Positions 1 through 11,809 of a stretch of 64,000 bases of DNA are shown one piece after another. A program made the translations under genes and the position numbers. The DNA is taken from assembly GCF_029962835.1 (NCBI RefSeq), contig NC_080579.1, positions 80,059,959 through 80,123,958 on the forward strand, written 5' to 3'. The notes below the pieces were generated by a model. It was given only the letters and a program-made list of their open reading frames with translations, did no database searches and was not told the origin of the DNA. Source of the DNA: Magnolia sinica. Taxonomy: Eukaryota; Streptophyta; Magnoliopsida; Magnoliales; Magnoliaceae. The stretch's first letter is position 1; the number at the start of each line of letters is the position of its first letter.

Positions 1-75
1 TTGGGTTGGGTTGGGTTGGGTTGGGTTAGGTTAGGGTTGAAGCCCAGCCCAACCCACCCGACTTTCAGCCCTAGT
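1..75. repeat. Truncated MITE end with (TTGGG)n run
   Basis: The window opens inside a run of TTGGG pentamers followed by TTAGGTTAGGGTTGAAGCCCAG and then a C-rich stretch ending in TTTCAGCCCTAG. Read on the other strand the end is CTAGGGCTGAAAGTCGGGTG, which looks like the terminal repeat of a common plant hAT-like MITE type. The left end lies outside the window, so the class is uncertain. Confidence 0.4.
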
Positions 76-159
76 ACTGAGTAACTCATTACGTAAGTAT
101 GCAATCCGATTTCCTTCGTGGGCTCTGGGGTCTGGATGTGGATTAGTTGTTGAACTCGA

Positions 160-562
160 CAGTAGCGAGTCTCACTACTGAAGTGACGTCATCGTATTAT
201 ATGGGCCCCACCATTATTTATGTGTTGTGTCTACACCGTCCATCCATTTGGGGAGATCATTTTAGGGCAATGTCCAAAGAATGAGGCAGATACAGATACA
301 AAGCTCAAGTGGACCTACATAGAAAATGGTGGGGATTAAACACATGAAAAACTTCTCTGGACAACATAAAAGTTTCAACGGTGGGCATCACTATCCCCAC
401 CGTTTTCCCTGGTGGGTCCACTTGAACTTTGGATCTGCCTAATTCTTTGGCTCATTGCCTAAAATGATATCTCCAAATGGATGGATGTGTGGATACAATA
501 CATACATCATGGTGGGGCCCAAAGAACGTGGTGACTTCAATTCAGGAGTGAGACTAGCCTAA
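160..562. mobile_element. Foldback MITE, about 400 bp
   Basis: The two halves are imperfect inverted copies. The left arm runs from AGTCTCACTACTGAAGTGAC through GGGCCCCACCATTATTTATG and CACCGTCCATCCATTTGG. The right arm, read on the minus strand, runs from AGTCTCACTCCTGAATTGAAG through GGGCCCCACCATGATGTATG and CACACATCCATCCATTTGG. There is no coding capacity. It is a non-autonomous foldback element. Its internal sequence is the cassette that recurs in many other places in the window. The superfamily cannot be fixed because the target duplication is not clear. Confidence 0.65.
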
Positions 563-564
563 GT

Positions 565-866
565 TGCGCTGGTGACACTGCCACCAGCCAGGTGGCTAGT
601 GGTTGGTGCTATGTGGACCCCGCCATGATGGATGAAGGGAGAAAACAAATATCAGCTTGATCCAAAACTTTTGTGGCCCCTAAGAAGTTTTTAACGGTGG
701 GCGTTCAATCAACACCGTGTGGTCCATTTAAGACTTGGGTCAACCTCATTTTTGGGTTCATGCCATAAAATGATCCGAACAACATAGATGAAAAACATAC
801 TTCATGGTGGGGCACACAGAGCTGCGACCACTAGCCATTGGCTAGTGTAAGGGTCACTAGCTAATT
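565..866. mobile_element. Second foldback MITE, about 300 bp
   Basis: Left end GGTGACACTGCCACCAGCC..GGTGGCTAGTGG pairs with the right end read on the minus strand, AGTGACCCTTACACTAGCC..TGGCTAGTGG. After these terminal repeats both arms continue into the cassette with CCCC(A/G)CCATGA. It lies directly beside the first foldback element but has different termini, so the two are different families sharing an interior. Confidence 0.6.
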
Positions 867-879
867 CGTTTCGATATAC

Positions 880-1754
880 ATCATAGTAGAGCATTTAATT
901 AACAGTGTGCCGTCCCAACTGGGTGCATTTAAACTCGGTCCTGAATCGTCGATCAAAATCCAACTATGAATCGTGCTATCTTCTGTGATTCAGTTTTTGG
1001 CAAGTCATTTCGTGTTGCCAACCGTTGAAATTCTTTGGTGTAATCCATGACAGTTCGATTCCCCTTGTCGATAATTTTGGTATTGTTAGAATAATACCTA
1101 CTCGTAATCACTAGGGAGGAATCGTGATCGAAGAAGGCGCCTCATCCATGGCTATGATGAGATGGGCGTCTTGTTCTGTCGGGTACGTGAGAGTTGTAAT
1201 TGCTTCCACCATGCAAAAGCACCGAATTTTAATTTGAATGCTACTAATTTCACCTTTTTATGCTCTAGCACATCCATGTAATTAAAATAACGTTATACTT
1301 TGGCTAGCTAATCGAAGAAATCTTATATACGTAATAATCCATTAAAAATAGGAAGTTCGGCCTTACCTCAATAGTATCTTTCAGCACAATCTAGACTATC
1401 GACTAATGGATTGGTCGTCGAGCAAAGACTTCATCAAGGTCCTTATTACTAGAGCTCGTATTATCTGGTGTAGCCCTATGATTCACCACTCGTAGTGCAC
1501 TATGGAAACCAGGGTTATGTCGTATAGCAATTACGGGCGGTTGCGCATGACTCTGGGCTGGGGGCAGAATCAGCGCATCCGCAAGATGGTCAAAGATTGT
1601 CTGCAGAACTTACATGGTCAACTAACTCTCCCGGTGGAAAGCTTCTATTCTTTCCGAAAAATAACGAATCCTTTGATCACCGTCCAAAGAATTTTAGTTC
1701 ATACATTCGTTATTTGCCATCAGCCCGATAGGAGTCCTCGCTCTGATATCAATT
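880..1754 (-). pseudogene. Ty3/gypsy gag remnant (uninterrupted copy)
   Basis: On the minus strand this aligns base by base with the gag pieces at 16096-16730 and 9700-9940. The N-terminal part (around 1560-1610) reads LQTIFDHLADALILPP, a match to LQATLDYLADALLPPQ in the second copy. The frame is broken by stops and indels. Pol is missing: the element is truncated beyond about 880. This copy lacks the 6.15-kb insertion found in the paralogue, so around 1118-1135 it preserves the unoccupied target site. Confidence 0.75.
1740..1751 (-). other. Primer-binding site, initiator tRNA-Met type
   Basis: The minus strand reads TGATATCAGAGC here, one base from TGGTATCAGAGC, the complement of the 3' end of plant initiator tRNA-Met used as primer by many LTR retrotransposons. 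It sits three bases from the LTR boundary at 1755, as expected for a 5' LTR on the minus strand. Confidence 0.75.
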
Positions 1755-2397
1755 TGACGCAGGGATGAACGTAATGAAGTCGATCACTGTCTTCCTCAAG
1801 GATGACTACTCCGAATCCACGGAGCTTCTCTGGACTCCTCACAGATATTTCTTGAATCCACAAGGAAAAAAGCAAGTAAAATAGAAATAAATTCTATAAA
1901 ATTCATAATTTAATTATTGAAATAAATGAGTCTACAACCCTTTAAATAAGGATACCAAGCCTTGGAAGATGTTTTAAAATTAAACTACAACTAAAACTCT
2001 CTAAAATTCGTAACTTACTATAAATAGTAAATTAATAACCGTCTTATGTCCTTAACCAAGTTATTCTCCTAATTTTCCTAAACACTTTTCATGTTGGACA
2101 CAACTCCTAGAGCCTAACAGATGAAGAGTTACAATCAAACCAAAACTTACTAAACATAGTAAAAACAAAAATAAAAATAAAATTCAACTGTTGATCCAAT
2201 AGAATCTTATAAATTCGGCATAGAAACCAAGCATAGCCGGTTGGTTGGGTAAAGCACCTCGTCCTACCCCAAAATCATATATTCTAGTAACTCATTCCGG
2301 TTTACGGGATATGTCATTTTAAGGTTATGATAGTCTTGATGACTTTTGCCTCCTATTGGGCCTTCTCTGGTCTATATTGGACATGAAAGTGTCCACA
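1755..2397 (-). mobile_element. 5' LTR of truncated gypsy element (copy 1)
   Basis: The segment begins TGACGCAGGG and ends GTCCACA, giving TG...CA ends. It aligns along its length with 16731-17439. Shared blocks include CTTCTCTGGACTCCTCACAG, ACAACCCTTTAAATA and AATCATATAT. The element is oriented minus, with the primer-binding site and gag at lower coordinates. No 3' LTR is present, so this is a truncated remnant. Confidence 0.75.
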
Positions 2398-3002
2398 ACC
2401 CGCTCAGGATGAATGGTGTGGATACAATACGTACATCATGGTGATTCCCAAAGAACGTGGTGATGTCAGTTCAGTATAGCCAGGTTGCGCCGGCAAGGCA
2501 CATACATCACGGTAGGCCCCAGAGTCAAGGATCCACCACCTCGGATCCACCGAAACCGCGCCGTACTGCAACTGCAACTGCGACTTTTCAATGAAAAAAT
2601 GGGTACGCCCACACTGCAACTTTCTATTACGAAGCTTAATTGGGCAAAGGGGAATTCTAGGATACTCCGGCAGTCTCTCACTCTTGATACGAAGGAGAAA
2701 TCATTGCGCAAATATCGGTAATTTCTCATAACACTTTCAAATTCTAACATTTTCTCATGATACTATCAACAAAATCTCCCTAAAAATAAATATTTAAAAA
2801 TATTTCTCTCTCTCTCCCTCTAAGTTGGCCAACTGTTTTAAAAACAACCAACTACCAAAATACACTCAACTAACACAAGCTACTATTTTCCATGTTTTTT
2901 TAAACAAATAGTAGTAATAAAATCTTTCCTAGATAGGAAAAACTAGTCCCAAATCCAAACTTACAGAAATGGGCTTGACTTCTCACTCACTAACATTTCT
3001 AC
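2398..3002. other. Region upstream of the lipase gene
   Basis: 2404-2520 is a fragment of the foldback cassette (GTGTGGATACAATACGTACATCATGG, near the AAAGAACGTGGTGA motif also seen at 525). 2806-2821 is a short CT-rich tract. The rest is unrecognised. Short open frames on both strands here show no family resemblance and are not called. Confidence 0.5.
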
Positions 3003-3010
3003 TATATAAA
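3003..3010 (+). promoter_or_regulatory. TATA box of the GDSL lipase gene
   Basis: TATATAAA lies 50 bases upstream of the chosen ATG in an otherwise AT-rich stretch. Transcription would be expected to start about 25-35 bases downstream, so the 5' leader should be only about 20-30 nt. Confidence 0.65.
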
Positions 3011-3060
3011 CCTATGACCATACAAACCATTCATGTGCTCACTACCAACAAGCTGAAAAC

Positions 3061-6000
3061 ATGGCATACTACACATGGGCGAGAGTCCTCATCGCCGTCG
3101 TCATCACAACCATCGAAACCGTTGCCATGGCAGCCACACCCATCACCTTTGTCTTCGGCGACTCCTTGACGGACGTCGGCAATAACAAGTATCTCCAGTA
3201 TTCTCTTGCGAGATCGGATTATCCATGGTATGGCGTTGATTACTTGACCGGCCAGCCTACTGGTCGATTCACGAATGGAAGGACGATAGGCGACATCATC
3301 TGTAATAATCTCATTTATCATTGGATTTTATGTTGTTCTAAATAAGTTTGTGGTCCATTTATCAGGTGGGCCATTGTTGTACATCACTGTGCATTTTGGC
3401 AGTTCTTTGAAACTACCAATTTGTGTATGTATGGCCTCACCTAATGGGTGGACCAGTCTAATTTTTTTGCCAGAGATCTTTACATTCAAAGCTCATTTAT
3501 AATAGCTTAAGTTGTGATTATTGAAATTCTTATTAACTTAGTTAATAAACATGAACTGCTGTTTGTAATGCAGCTTCGAAGCTTGGAATTTCACCGCCGC
3601 CACCGTATCTTTCCTTATCTGATAGTGACGATGCGATTCTTGGGGGGGTGAATTATGCATCCGGTGGCGCCGGAATTCTCAACGACACTGGACTCTATTT
3701 TGTAACTACATTTTTCGCCTTCTTATGTACATATTCCAGTATTTTAAACGAGATCTAACATTCACTTAGTGGATAAAAAATGACAATTGATGTAGCCTGG
3801 GTCCCATCATCAAGTGGGCCATCTTAAAATCAGGCTGAGGTGGTCACCAGGTGGCCCAAAAATCATGGTGGCCATATATGTATGATGAAAAATGAAAATC
3901 GATGTATACAAGTGGACCACCTGATTTTTGGACCATGGCAAATACATGGTCGGCCCAACTTGAGAAATGGCCTGGATCTGCACTGGGAGATACAATCAGC
4001 CACGCATTTTTAGCTTCCAAGGTGAATGCTAGATGACCATGCTACTAAAAGTAGGTTCATTCTCAGTTTCTTTAGGGCATTGCAATGCAAAATATATGAT
4101 CTGACCATTGGTTTGTCGAATCCACAGATTCAACGGTTGTCTTTTGATGATCAAATAACGTGTTTCGAGAGAACGAAGGTGGCGATTGAGGCAAAGATTG
4201 GGACAGAGGCTTCAAACAAGCTACTGAATGAGGCCATCTACTTCATTGGATTGGGTAGGGTGGGCCCACCTTATCTATTTTTGTACACCCTTGGATAAGA
4301 TCATCTACAGATACTAAGTATCAACTGTCTTCTGTATAAATCCTTGCTGTTTTTACAGGTAGCAACGATTATGTCAACAACTTCTTGCAGCCATTCTTAT
4401 CGGACGGTCAGCAATACACGCACGACGAATTCGTTGATCTCTTGATCTCCACACTGGGCCAACAGTTCAGGGTATAATACACCACCTCTCTTTAATACTA
4501 CTGCTTATGATGTGGGCCCCAGCTAGGATGGCCCACACCCCGAAATTCAACCAACTAGTAGATGATCTAATGGAGGTTGGTCGATGCGAGTTTTGGCTAT
4601 GGCCCATCTACCGTTCATTTGGTGGGCCTTACAATTAAATTACATCAGCTAAATGAATGACTTTTGACCATTGAACTTTGATGGACGTTTGACTTGTTTC
4701 AACCTATCCCTTTGTGATGTTGAAACCATGTGTAGAATATATGGATTACAAGAGATTTGCCAATTCCACACGTCACAAATGCCAAAATATGTCACGTGTG
4801 TGAGATCTGTGCTTTCCATCAGGTGGGTTTGACTGTTTAGATATTCCGGCCAAAAAATCATGCCATTTAATATGTCAGGTGGGACACAACTTATAGAAAA
4901 GAATGAATGGCCAGAATTTATTTATTTTTAAATAGCTATCAATTTTACTTTGTACCTCGTAGCCATGCTGATGGAAGGCTCAGATCTCACGAACGTATTT
5001 CATATTACAACATGTGCCTGTAGAATCTAATGGTATACATAATCTTAATCTTGGGACCTTCCAACAAAGTCAAAAAATGGATGATATGAGGATGTGTGGG
5101 GCCACCCATTAACGGTTGTCCACAAGTGGGTCCCACAGGCCCATATCCAAAAAGAAAATGGTGGGGCCCATCTATGCAGGTTTGTGCATTGAACTGAAGT
5201 ATTTCGTTGTTTTTTGGAACATGAAGAGGCTCTACAAAATTGGGGCTCGGAACGTGTTCTTCAATGGGCTGGCTCCATTGGGCTGCATCCCCTCTCAAAG
5301 GGTGAAATCCAAGAAAGGAGTATGCTTGAAGCGTGTGAACCAGTGGGCCTTGGAGTTCAACGCACGTGTCAGGAGGCTGCTTCTCTCCCTCAACTACAAG
5401 TTGCCAGGGGCCCACCTGACGTTTGCCGATACGTATGCGGTCGTCATGGATCTCATCGACAACCCCACTGCCAATGGTAATTACTCCATCTCAGATGAAA
5501 TAAATATACGGGCCGCATTGTGACACGTGGCTCACGTTGAATGTGCCATGTGTCTTGAAAAGCGTTGAGGAGCTGACCATGGTCCTTGTTCATCAATCAA
5601 GACCGTCAAAATTGATGAAATGACTTGTTCGTACAATCCTGGCCGTCCAATTTGCGCACGCAGTTAAAATGAAAATAGTCAGCACTCTAAAACCAACATG
5701 AGAAATCAGATGGATAAGATCATCCAATGAGTGTGATTTACACCGGGTGCATGATTTGGACTTTGTCCATCCCAAACCAGACACATCACAAACGTCAATA
5801 TGGAACACGTGCGGATTTGATCTTCCCATCGGGTTGGAGATGATGCTTAGTGTGCAGGTGGGCCACAATATATAAAGTAAACTGACGGTTAAAACAAAAT
5901 CTTGTCCATCCATTTTTTAAATCCTACGGCCCACCTGAGACCTGACTTTTAGGCCAGAAGATCAAAACACTGTAGACCACCAGATGGAAATTACTTCTTT

Positions 6001-6481
6001 CCTATTTAAACATCAATGATCCGATCATCTGACTACATACACAGCATTCTCATCTCAAAACCCAGTAGGCCCAACACCTGATCGATTTCAATCGATGACC
6101 ACCACATACCAATAGCTCGATCTTGACCGAACATTCTTCACTAATCACTTACACCAACGTCTGGGATTGTCTAATTCTTTTTTGGATAACTACCAATCAC
6201 TCAACTTACTGCTTTTTTCTTGAAAAGGTTTCAAAGTTTCCAACACTTCATGTTGTAATGTGGACACAAACGTCGGCGGTCTATGTTTGCCGAACTCGAA
6301 GGTCTGCACCGATCGTAAGGGATACGTGTTTTGGGACGCCTTCCACCCCACCGATGCCGCCAACGCTGTGATGGCAGATCGTTTATTCTCCGATCTACAG
6401 ACCCATCTCAAGAATGGCCATAAAGGCGCACCCACACCCGCACCTGCGCCCGCACCCGGGCCCACACCTTCTCCTCTTTGA
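3061..6481 (+). CDS. GDSL esterase/lipase (SGNH hydrolase), six exons, secreted
   Basis: My exon model is 3061-3301, 3574-3701, 4128-4254, 4359-4471, 5227-5476 and 6228-6481, with GT...AG at every intron. It gives 370 codons plus TGA, a normal length for the plant GDSL family. Residues 1-24 form a signal peptide (hydrophobic core about 9-18, likely cut after AMA). Block I is FGDSLTDVGNN with nucleophile Ser35. Block II is GGVNYASGGAG (104-114). Block III is GLGSNDYVNN with Asn168. Block V is WDAFHP with Asp323 and His326. All catalytic residues are present. The ATG context AAAACATGGCA is good. The family hydrolyses acyl esters of lipids, cutin precursors or polysaccharides in the cell wall or apoplast; the substrate here is unknown. 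From memory it is most like the Arabidopsis At5g37690 type. Residues 354-369 are an Ala/Pro/Thr tail of arabinogalactan-protein character. The least certain splice is intron 4, where the acceptor ATGAAG is placed by homology. Confidence 0.93.
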
Positions 6482-7409
6482 TTAACCGTTCATCGCATCA
6501 TCACATCGATTGTGACCGTTCAGAGGACAACATTGCATTATAATGCACGGACGAATTATCTATGTATTACGTACCCTATGTACAAGCATACAAAAAGAGC
6601 GGATGTACATACATTGCATATACATGTCTGTACCTTACGTCCTTGTATGGTTGCTTTCTTCTACCTAAGCCTTGATACTCGGGTGAAATGTTGTGGTTGA
6701 TACTCAGGTACTTACAATTACTTAGAAATTGCAGAAAGGAAGTAATTCAAACCAAATTGTCTATATTTTGGGTACGAGTTTACATGTAACAGGCATTAGC
6801 ATATATAAAAATATATATATATATATATCTTCCTGGATTACCTGAGCTTCAGATTGGCAGTGGACATTTATTGGACGGTTAAAAATGAGTGGATTGGCCT
6901 AATTTTCATGCCACGTGATCTTCGTGGTGGGTTCACCATTTTTTATAGATTGGATGTCCTGCACAAACTGAGGGTGGAGAGAAAGATGGGCCATATGCTA
7001 AGTCAGCATACACGCGGCGCCGGCTGCTTTCTATAGACAAGGGGCCGTGGGAATCCGTTGGCCCCCGTATGTGTGTTGCTTGATTGAGCGAAGTGGCTGC
7101 TTGGGCACATGATATAAACCGTTCATCTAGTGGTCCCTGGAGTTGATCGAGACCCTATAATATAACATCAGCTGGGCGAATCCTATTAGTCTGAATAGTG
7201 ACCATCGAATGGATGGTAAACACCAACGGTATATATTCAAGAGGGAAAAATAAAGGGGAGCTAGGATTTGCCCAGTCAGTGTTTTTGTGCAGATGTCCAC
7301 CTAGAGTACGGCCCATTAGATGGAGTGTTTAGATCATCTGAGGATCCAGCCACGTCGGTCCCAGATGAAGCCAGCAAAGGAACTTGAGAGGTCTACTAGT
7401 CTCACGTAC
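6482..7409. other. Region downstream of the lipase gene
   Basis: No gene is recognised. 6800-6830 holds an (AT)n microsatellite. Around 6860-7000 and 7200-7400 there are fragments resembling the dispersed GGTGGGCCCAC/GGACGG repeat. I see no canonical AATAAA close behind the stop codon. Confidence 0.5.
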
Positions 7410-8320
7410 AGCTGTACATGAAGCCACTCGTGCCAACCTGACACACGTGTGAGACTTTCTTTTTTTCTTTTTAACACACTCACGCCGTAGTGGGATTTCA
7501 CCACCTGACACACGTGCGATACTCATTGTGTAGATCATTTGACTAAAAGAGAGGCTGTTAAACTTTAAGATCCATCACGCATGTACTAAATGGTCTCAAA
7601 ACTCATACTGTGGTCTACTCCATGGTTGAACAATATGAACATTTGGCCGGACCGTCTTCACCGTGCGCCCACCTGGTACACGGCACAGATGTTTCACACA
7701 TGCCAGCAGAGGTGCAAGTGGAGCTAGAAAACTTGGAAAATGGTAAATTAGGACCTTCAAATTCTCCTGTTAATATAGAGAGAAACTGCAATATTCTACC
7801 ATCCAGTGAGATTTTGAAAATGGCATAACAATATCATTTAGGGCCCGTGCACCAAGTAAGTTACTTTTTTAACTTATGTTAAATACTTAAAGTTATTTTT
7901 TTTTCACTTAAGTTAGTTTAGTAAACATCATTATAGAAATAATTATCTAAAAAATACTACTAACTTAACTTTTACTTTTCTTATTTACTCTCTTAAGTCC
8001 ATGTCTAAGGATACATATCAAAGGAGATCCCACCTAGCAGACTATCTACATTAGAGGTAGGGCTCACATGGTGGACGATCTATATAAAAGGTAGGCCCCA
8101 CAAACATATGGATAGTCCGCATCAAAAGTCAGCTCATAATTTATTTTTTTTAAAAAAAAAGCAGGCTGATATGATGAAATATATTGTGTCGTTGTAAATG
8201 TAATTCCTTTCGTAGGGTGTATAGTAATTGCCTCACAACTAGATATGCGCCACAATTCTCGTCCATCCATTCATCGCTATCTACTTATTCATTTATGGCT
8301 TGTTCATGTTCATCAAAGCC
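7410..8320. repeat. Tandem segmental duplication, copy 1
   Basis: It begins AGCTGTACATGAAGCCACTC and is followed head to tail by a second copy at 8321. It contains the start of a MITE-like unit, GGGCCCGTGCACCAAGTAAG preceded by TTA, near 7840. A short open frame at 7610-7828 is conserved in both copies, but only because the DNA is duplicated. Confidence 0.85.
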
Positions 8321-9228
8321 AGCTGTACATGAAGCCACTCATGCCAACCTGACACACGTGTGAGACTTTCATTTGTTGTTTTTACACACGCCGTAGTGGG
8401 ATTTCACCACCTGACACACGTGTGAGACTTATTGTGTAGATCATTTGGCTAAAAGAGAGGCTGTTAAACTTTGAAGTCCATCACGCATGTACTAAACGGT
8501 AGATGGTCTCAAAACTTACATATGTGGTCTACTCCATAGTTGAACAATATGAACTTTTGGCCCGACCATCTTCACCGTGGGCCCACCTGGTACACGGCAC
8601 AAATGTTTCACACATGCTAGCAGACGTGCAAGTGGAGCTAGAAAACTTGAAAAATGGTAAATTAGGAACTTCAAATTCTACTGTTAATATGGAGATAAAC
8701 TGCAACATTCTACCATATCCAGTGAGATTTTGAAAATGGCACGACAATATCATTTAGGGCCCGTGCACCAAATAAGTTACTTTTTTAACTTAGGTTAAAT
8801 ACTTAAGTTACTTTTTCCACATAAGTTATTTTAATAAGCATCATTATAGAAATAATTATCTAAAAATTACTAACTTAGCTTTTACTTTTCTTATTTACTC
8901 TCTCAAGTCCATGTTTAAAGATGCATATCAAAGGAGGTCCCACATGGCGGACTATCTACATTAGAGGTAGGGCTCACACGGTGGACCATCTATATAAAAG
9001 GTAGGCCTCACATACATATAGATGGTCCACATCGTAAGTCAACCCAAAATAATAAAAAAAACCAAAGTAGGCTGATATGATGGAATATATTGTGTCATTA
9101 TAGATGTAATTCCTTTCGTGAGGTGTATAGTAATCGCCTCACAACTAAATATTCGCCACAATTCTCGTCCGTCCATTCATCACTATCTACGCATTCCTCT
9201 ATAGGTTGTTCATGTTCATCAAAGCCAG
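8321..9228. repeat. Tandem segmental duplication, copy 2
   Basis: Direct copy of 7410-8320 at an offset of about 911 bases, with scattered substitutions and small indels. For example the poly-A run at 8150-8160 is shortened and CTCATGCC replaces CTCGTGCC. Both copies end ATCAAAGCCAG, and copy 2 abuts the gypsy gag remnant. Confidence 0.85.
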
Positions 9229-9230
9229 GG

Positions 9231-9940
9231 TCTTCTTCTGTGGGCTCACCTTCAATGCTCACTTCGTTTATGGTCAAGTGGGTTGCGGAGCGTTGAAGAC
9301 ATGTGGTTGTGGGTGATTGCGTGTATCCACAGGGATTTGTCTCACTTCAAAAGGAGGTGGGGACACCCTGTGTCTTCCAAAAAAAAAAAAGTGGGCTGCA
9401 GAGCGTTGAGGACATGTGTTTGATAAGTGGTCTGGTTGACCACAATGATAACAATTGTTCGACCACCTTAGCCAAACGTAAGGATTTGGAATCTTACTCA
9501 GGCCCGCCATTGTAGGTGCTACACGGTGCGGCTTAGATGAGCCACTCTCCATATCACCGTTTGGGGTCGCAAGAAACTGGGGAAGTTCTCCTATTGGTTC
9601 TTTTCCCCATGCCAGTACCAGATCCTGCGTGGGACCCGTCATGGGGGGTCGAGTTGAAGGATAAGGCCAAGCAAGAGCTCTTGTAAGTTGTGTTTCTATC
9701 CTACCTGCCGAATGAACTGCTACATCGGTTCCGACTGGGTGCATCTGAACTCGATCATGAATTGTCGATCGCAAACCATCTATAAATTGTACTACCTTCT
9801 GTGATTTGGTTTCTGACATATTGTTTCACGTTGCCAACTGCTAGAATTTCTCAGTGTAGTTGGTGACGATTCGATTCCCCTGTCGGAGGTTTTGGTATTA
9901 ATGAAATAATACCTACTCGTAATCACTAGAAAGGAATCGT
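9231..9940 (-). pseudogene. Gypsy gag remnant, C-terminal half with zinc knuckle
   Basis: The longest open piece is 9274-9819. It encodes a nucleocapsid CCHC zinc knuckle (CYHCGQPDHLSNTC) preceded by a VVQFIDGLR-type capsid motif. Upstream on the minus strand, to 9940, translation continues the capsid family pattern (SSDYE, YQNLRQGNR) with several stops. At 9280-9400 the knuckle end is duplicated about 110 bases apart. This is the distal half of the gag whose proximal half lies at 16096-16730; they are separated by the element at 9941-16095. Confidence 0.85.
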
Positions 9941-11809
9941 TGTCACGCCCCAAACTCGGAAACCGGGCTCACAAAATTTTCGATCGCCAAATCCGGTGCT
10001 AACAGCCTCCGTAGTACCCCATTCTCGGCTCCCAACGTATATACGCTAGATTCCGATCCTGAGATCCTACAAGGAGGATTTTCCAATGTACATTTATCTC
10101 GTAATGAGCATAACCACAAGATTACCAAAATCACAAGGGCAACATCATCATCACATATCCACTAATATAATCGTTTGAGTACAATACTGAAAGAGAAATA
10201 CATATATAAAAAAAGTCAGCTACATGCTCCAAGCTCCACGCGCTGCAACCTAACATCACCTGCACGCATCTATCGTGCATAAGCTTATGAAAGCTTAGTG
10301 GGTGGTGAGAGTGTGTGCACAAGGTAAGTGTCAAGCACACAAATACAATGCCATAATCATACAATGTTGGAAATACTGGCAAGATCATGAATCATACGAT
10401 ATCAGAGTAGCAAGACCATAAATCATACGAAATCAGAGTAATACGAAGACATACAATAGGCCCATAAATACCATCAGTCTTATCCAGGCTATGCGACGCA
10501 GAAATATAATAAAAATAATATCATATACGGATGAAGCAATGTAGATCAACTATGCAATGCGGAGACAATAAGCCAAATATCAGATGTCGTTGATACAATG
10601 CAATATACAAATCCTTATAAGTCCACTAATACCGTCAATTGTATTTAGGTCATATAAATGCATAAACATAGTAACCCGAAATGCCATATGCGGCGGATGT
10701 AATGCGATATGTGGTGCGAACGGAATGACCATGCTGGAGTGTGAAGTCGGGATGATAGTACGTAGTATCGCAGGTCACGAGGTCCATCACAAGGGACTTC
10801 TATCCAAACTAGTCCCATACCTAATTTTGGATAGTCAGACTCAATGTGGTAAACTCCTGATCTCAGGTTAGTCGCGCGCCCAACCGAAATCCTAGTCATG
10901 CGAATGTACACGTAACAAATAGTTGTGCACCACCAGCCCAAGTGGATAGTGAATGAATGAATGAATGAGTATGCAACGCCTGCTCAATAAGTCCACATAT
11001 CAGTACAGTTCCTCTATGGGAAATCACCGGGGTCTATTACACTCTAAACCAAATTGCCGCCCCATCGCGCGCAACAAGGTGAGTGGAAGAGACCTCACTA
11101 TCCGCCTGCCAATATCGGGCTCGGCTCATCGATAGCGGACCCATTCCTCGAGCTGGTCAGACTCAGCCTAGCATTGCCCCCTCCTCTCGGGCAGGTAAGG
11201 CCGCACCCCCTTCGAACCGACCATGACACAGTGGAAAGCGCAACCGTCTGGTAATCGGTACTCGGCGCTCATACACCCACTCGGTCTAGACGTTGGAGCA
11301 ACCTCTTGAACCAAGAGGGTTTAGGGACTTTCACCCAGGGATATCTATAGCACCCCATGTAGAATAGATTTCCGGTGTTCCATCTGGCCATCCACAAAAT
11401 ACCTGTAGAGGCTACGACCCTGATGTCGCTAGGGCGTATAGTGATCACAATGCAAAATGCATGAGTCATACAATCCAATCATGCATCACTCCTACGCATA
11501 CCATGCGCTCAGATGAGACAATCTCTGCCTATCAGGGAGTCTCATAACAACCTGCCCAATGACATATGCAATGGTCAACCACATCTCATAACAAACATGC
11601 AGATGATGCGTATGGGCATGTATCATGATGCTATGCTGTCAAATACTCATAATCGATATCAATAACCGGCATCGACAATCAACCTCTAAAATAAGGATAT
11701 TTAACCAACATTGCCCCTAAGGAATGGCCCACATAGAGCCTAACATATGGTGGACCCGTGGCCTTACACAAGGGCCTAATACACATCACGATGGGCCTCA
11801 TATAGGTCT

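Noticed and set aside
1502-1768. 88-codon plus-strand frame
   Set aside because: It is the reverse strand of the gypsy gag and primer-binding region.
5005-5523. Minus-strand 136-codon frame and extended plus frame starting at 5116 over lipase exon 5
   Set aside because: The minus frame is the shadow of the exon. The plus frame begins in intron 4, whereas the family alignment joins exon 4 to position 5227.
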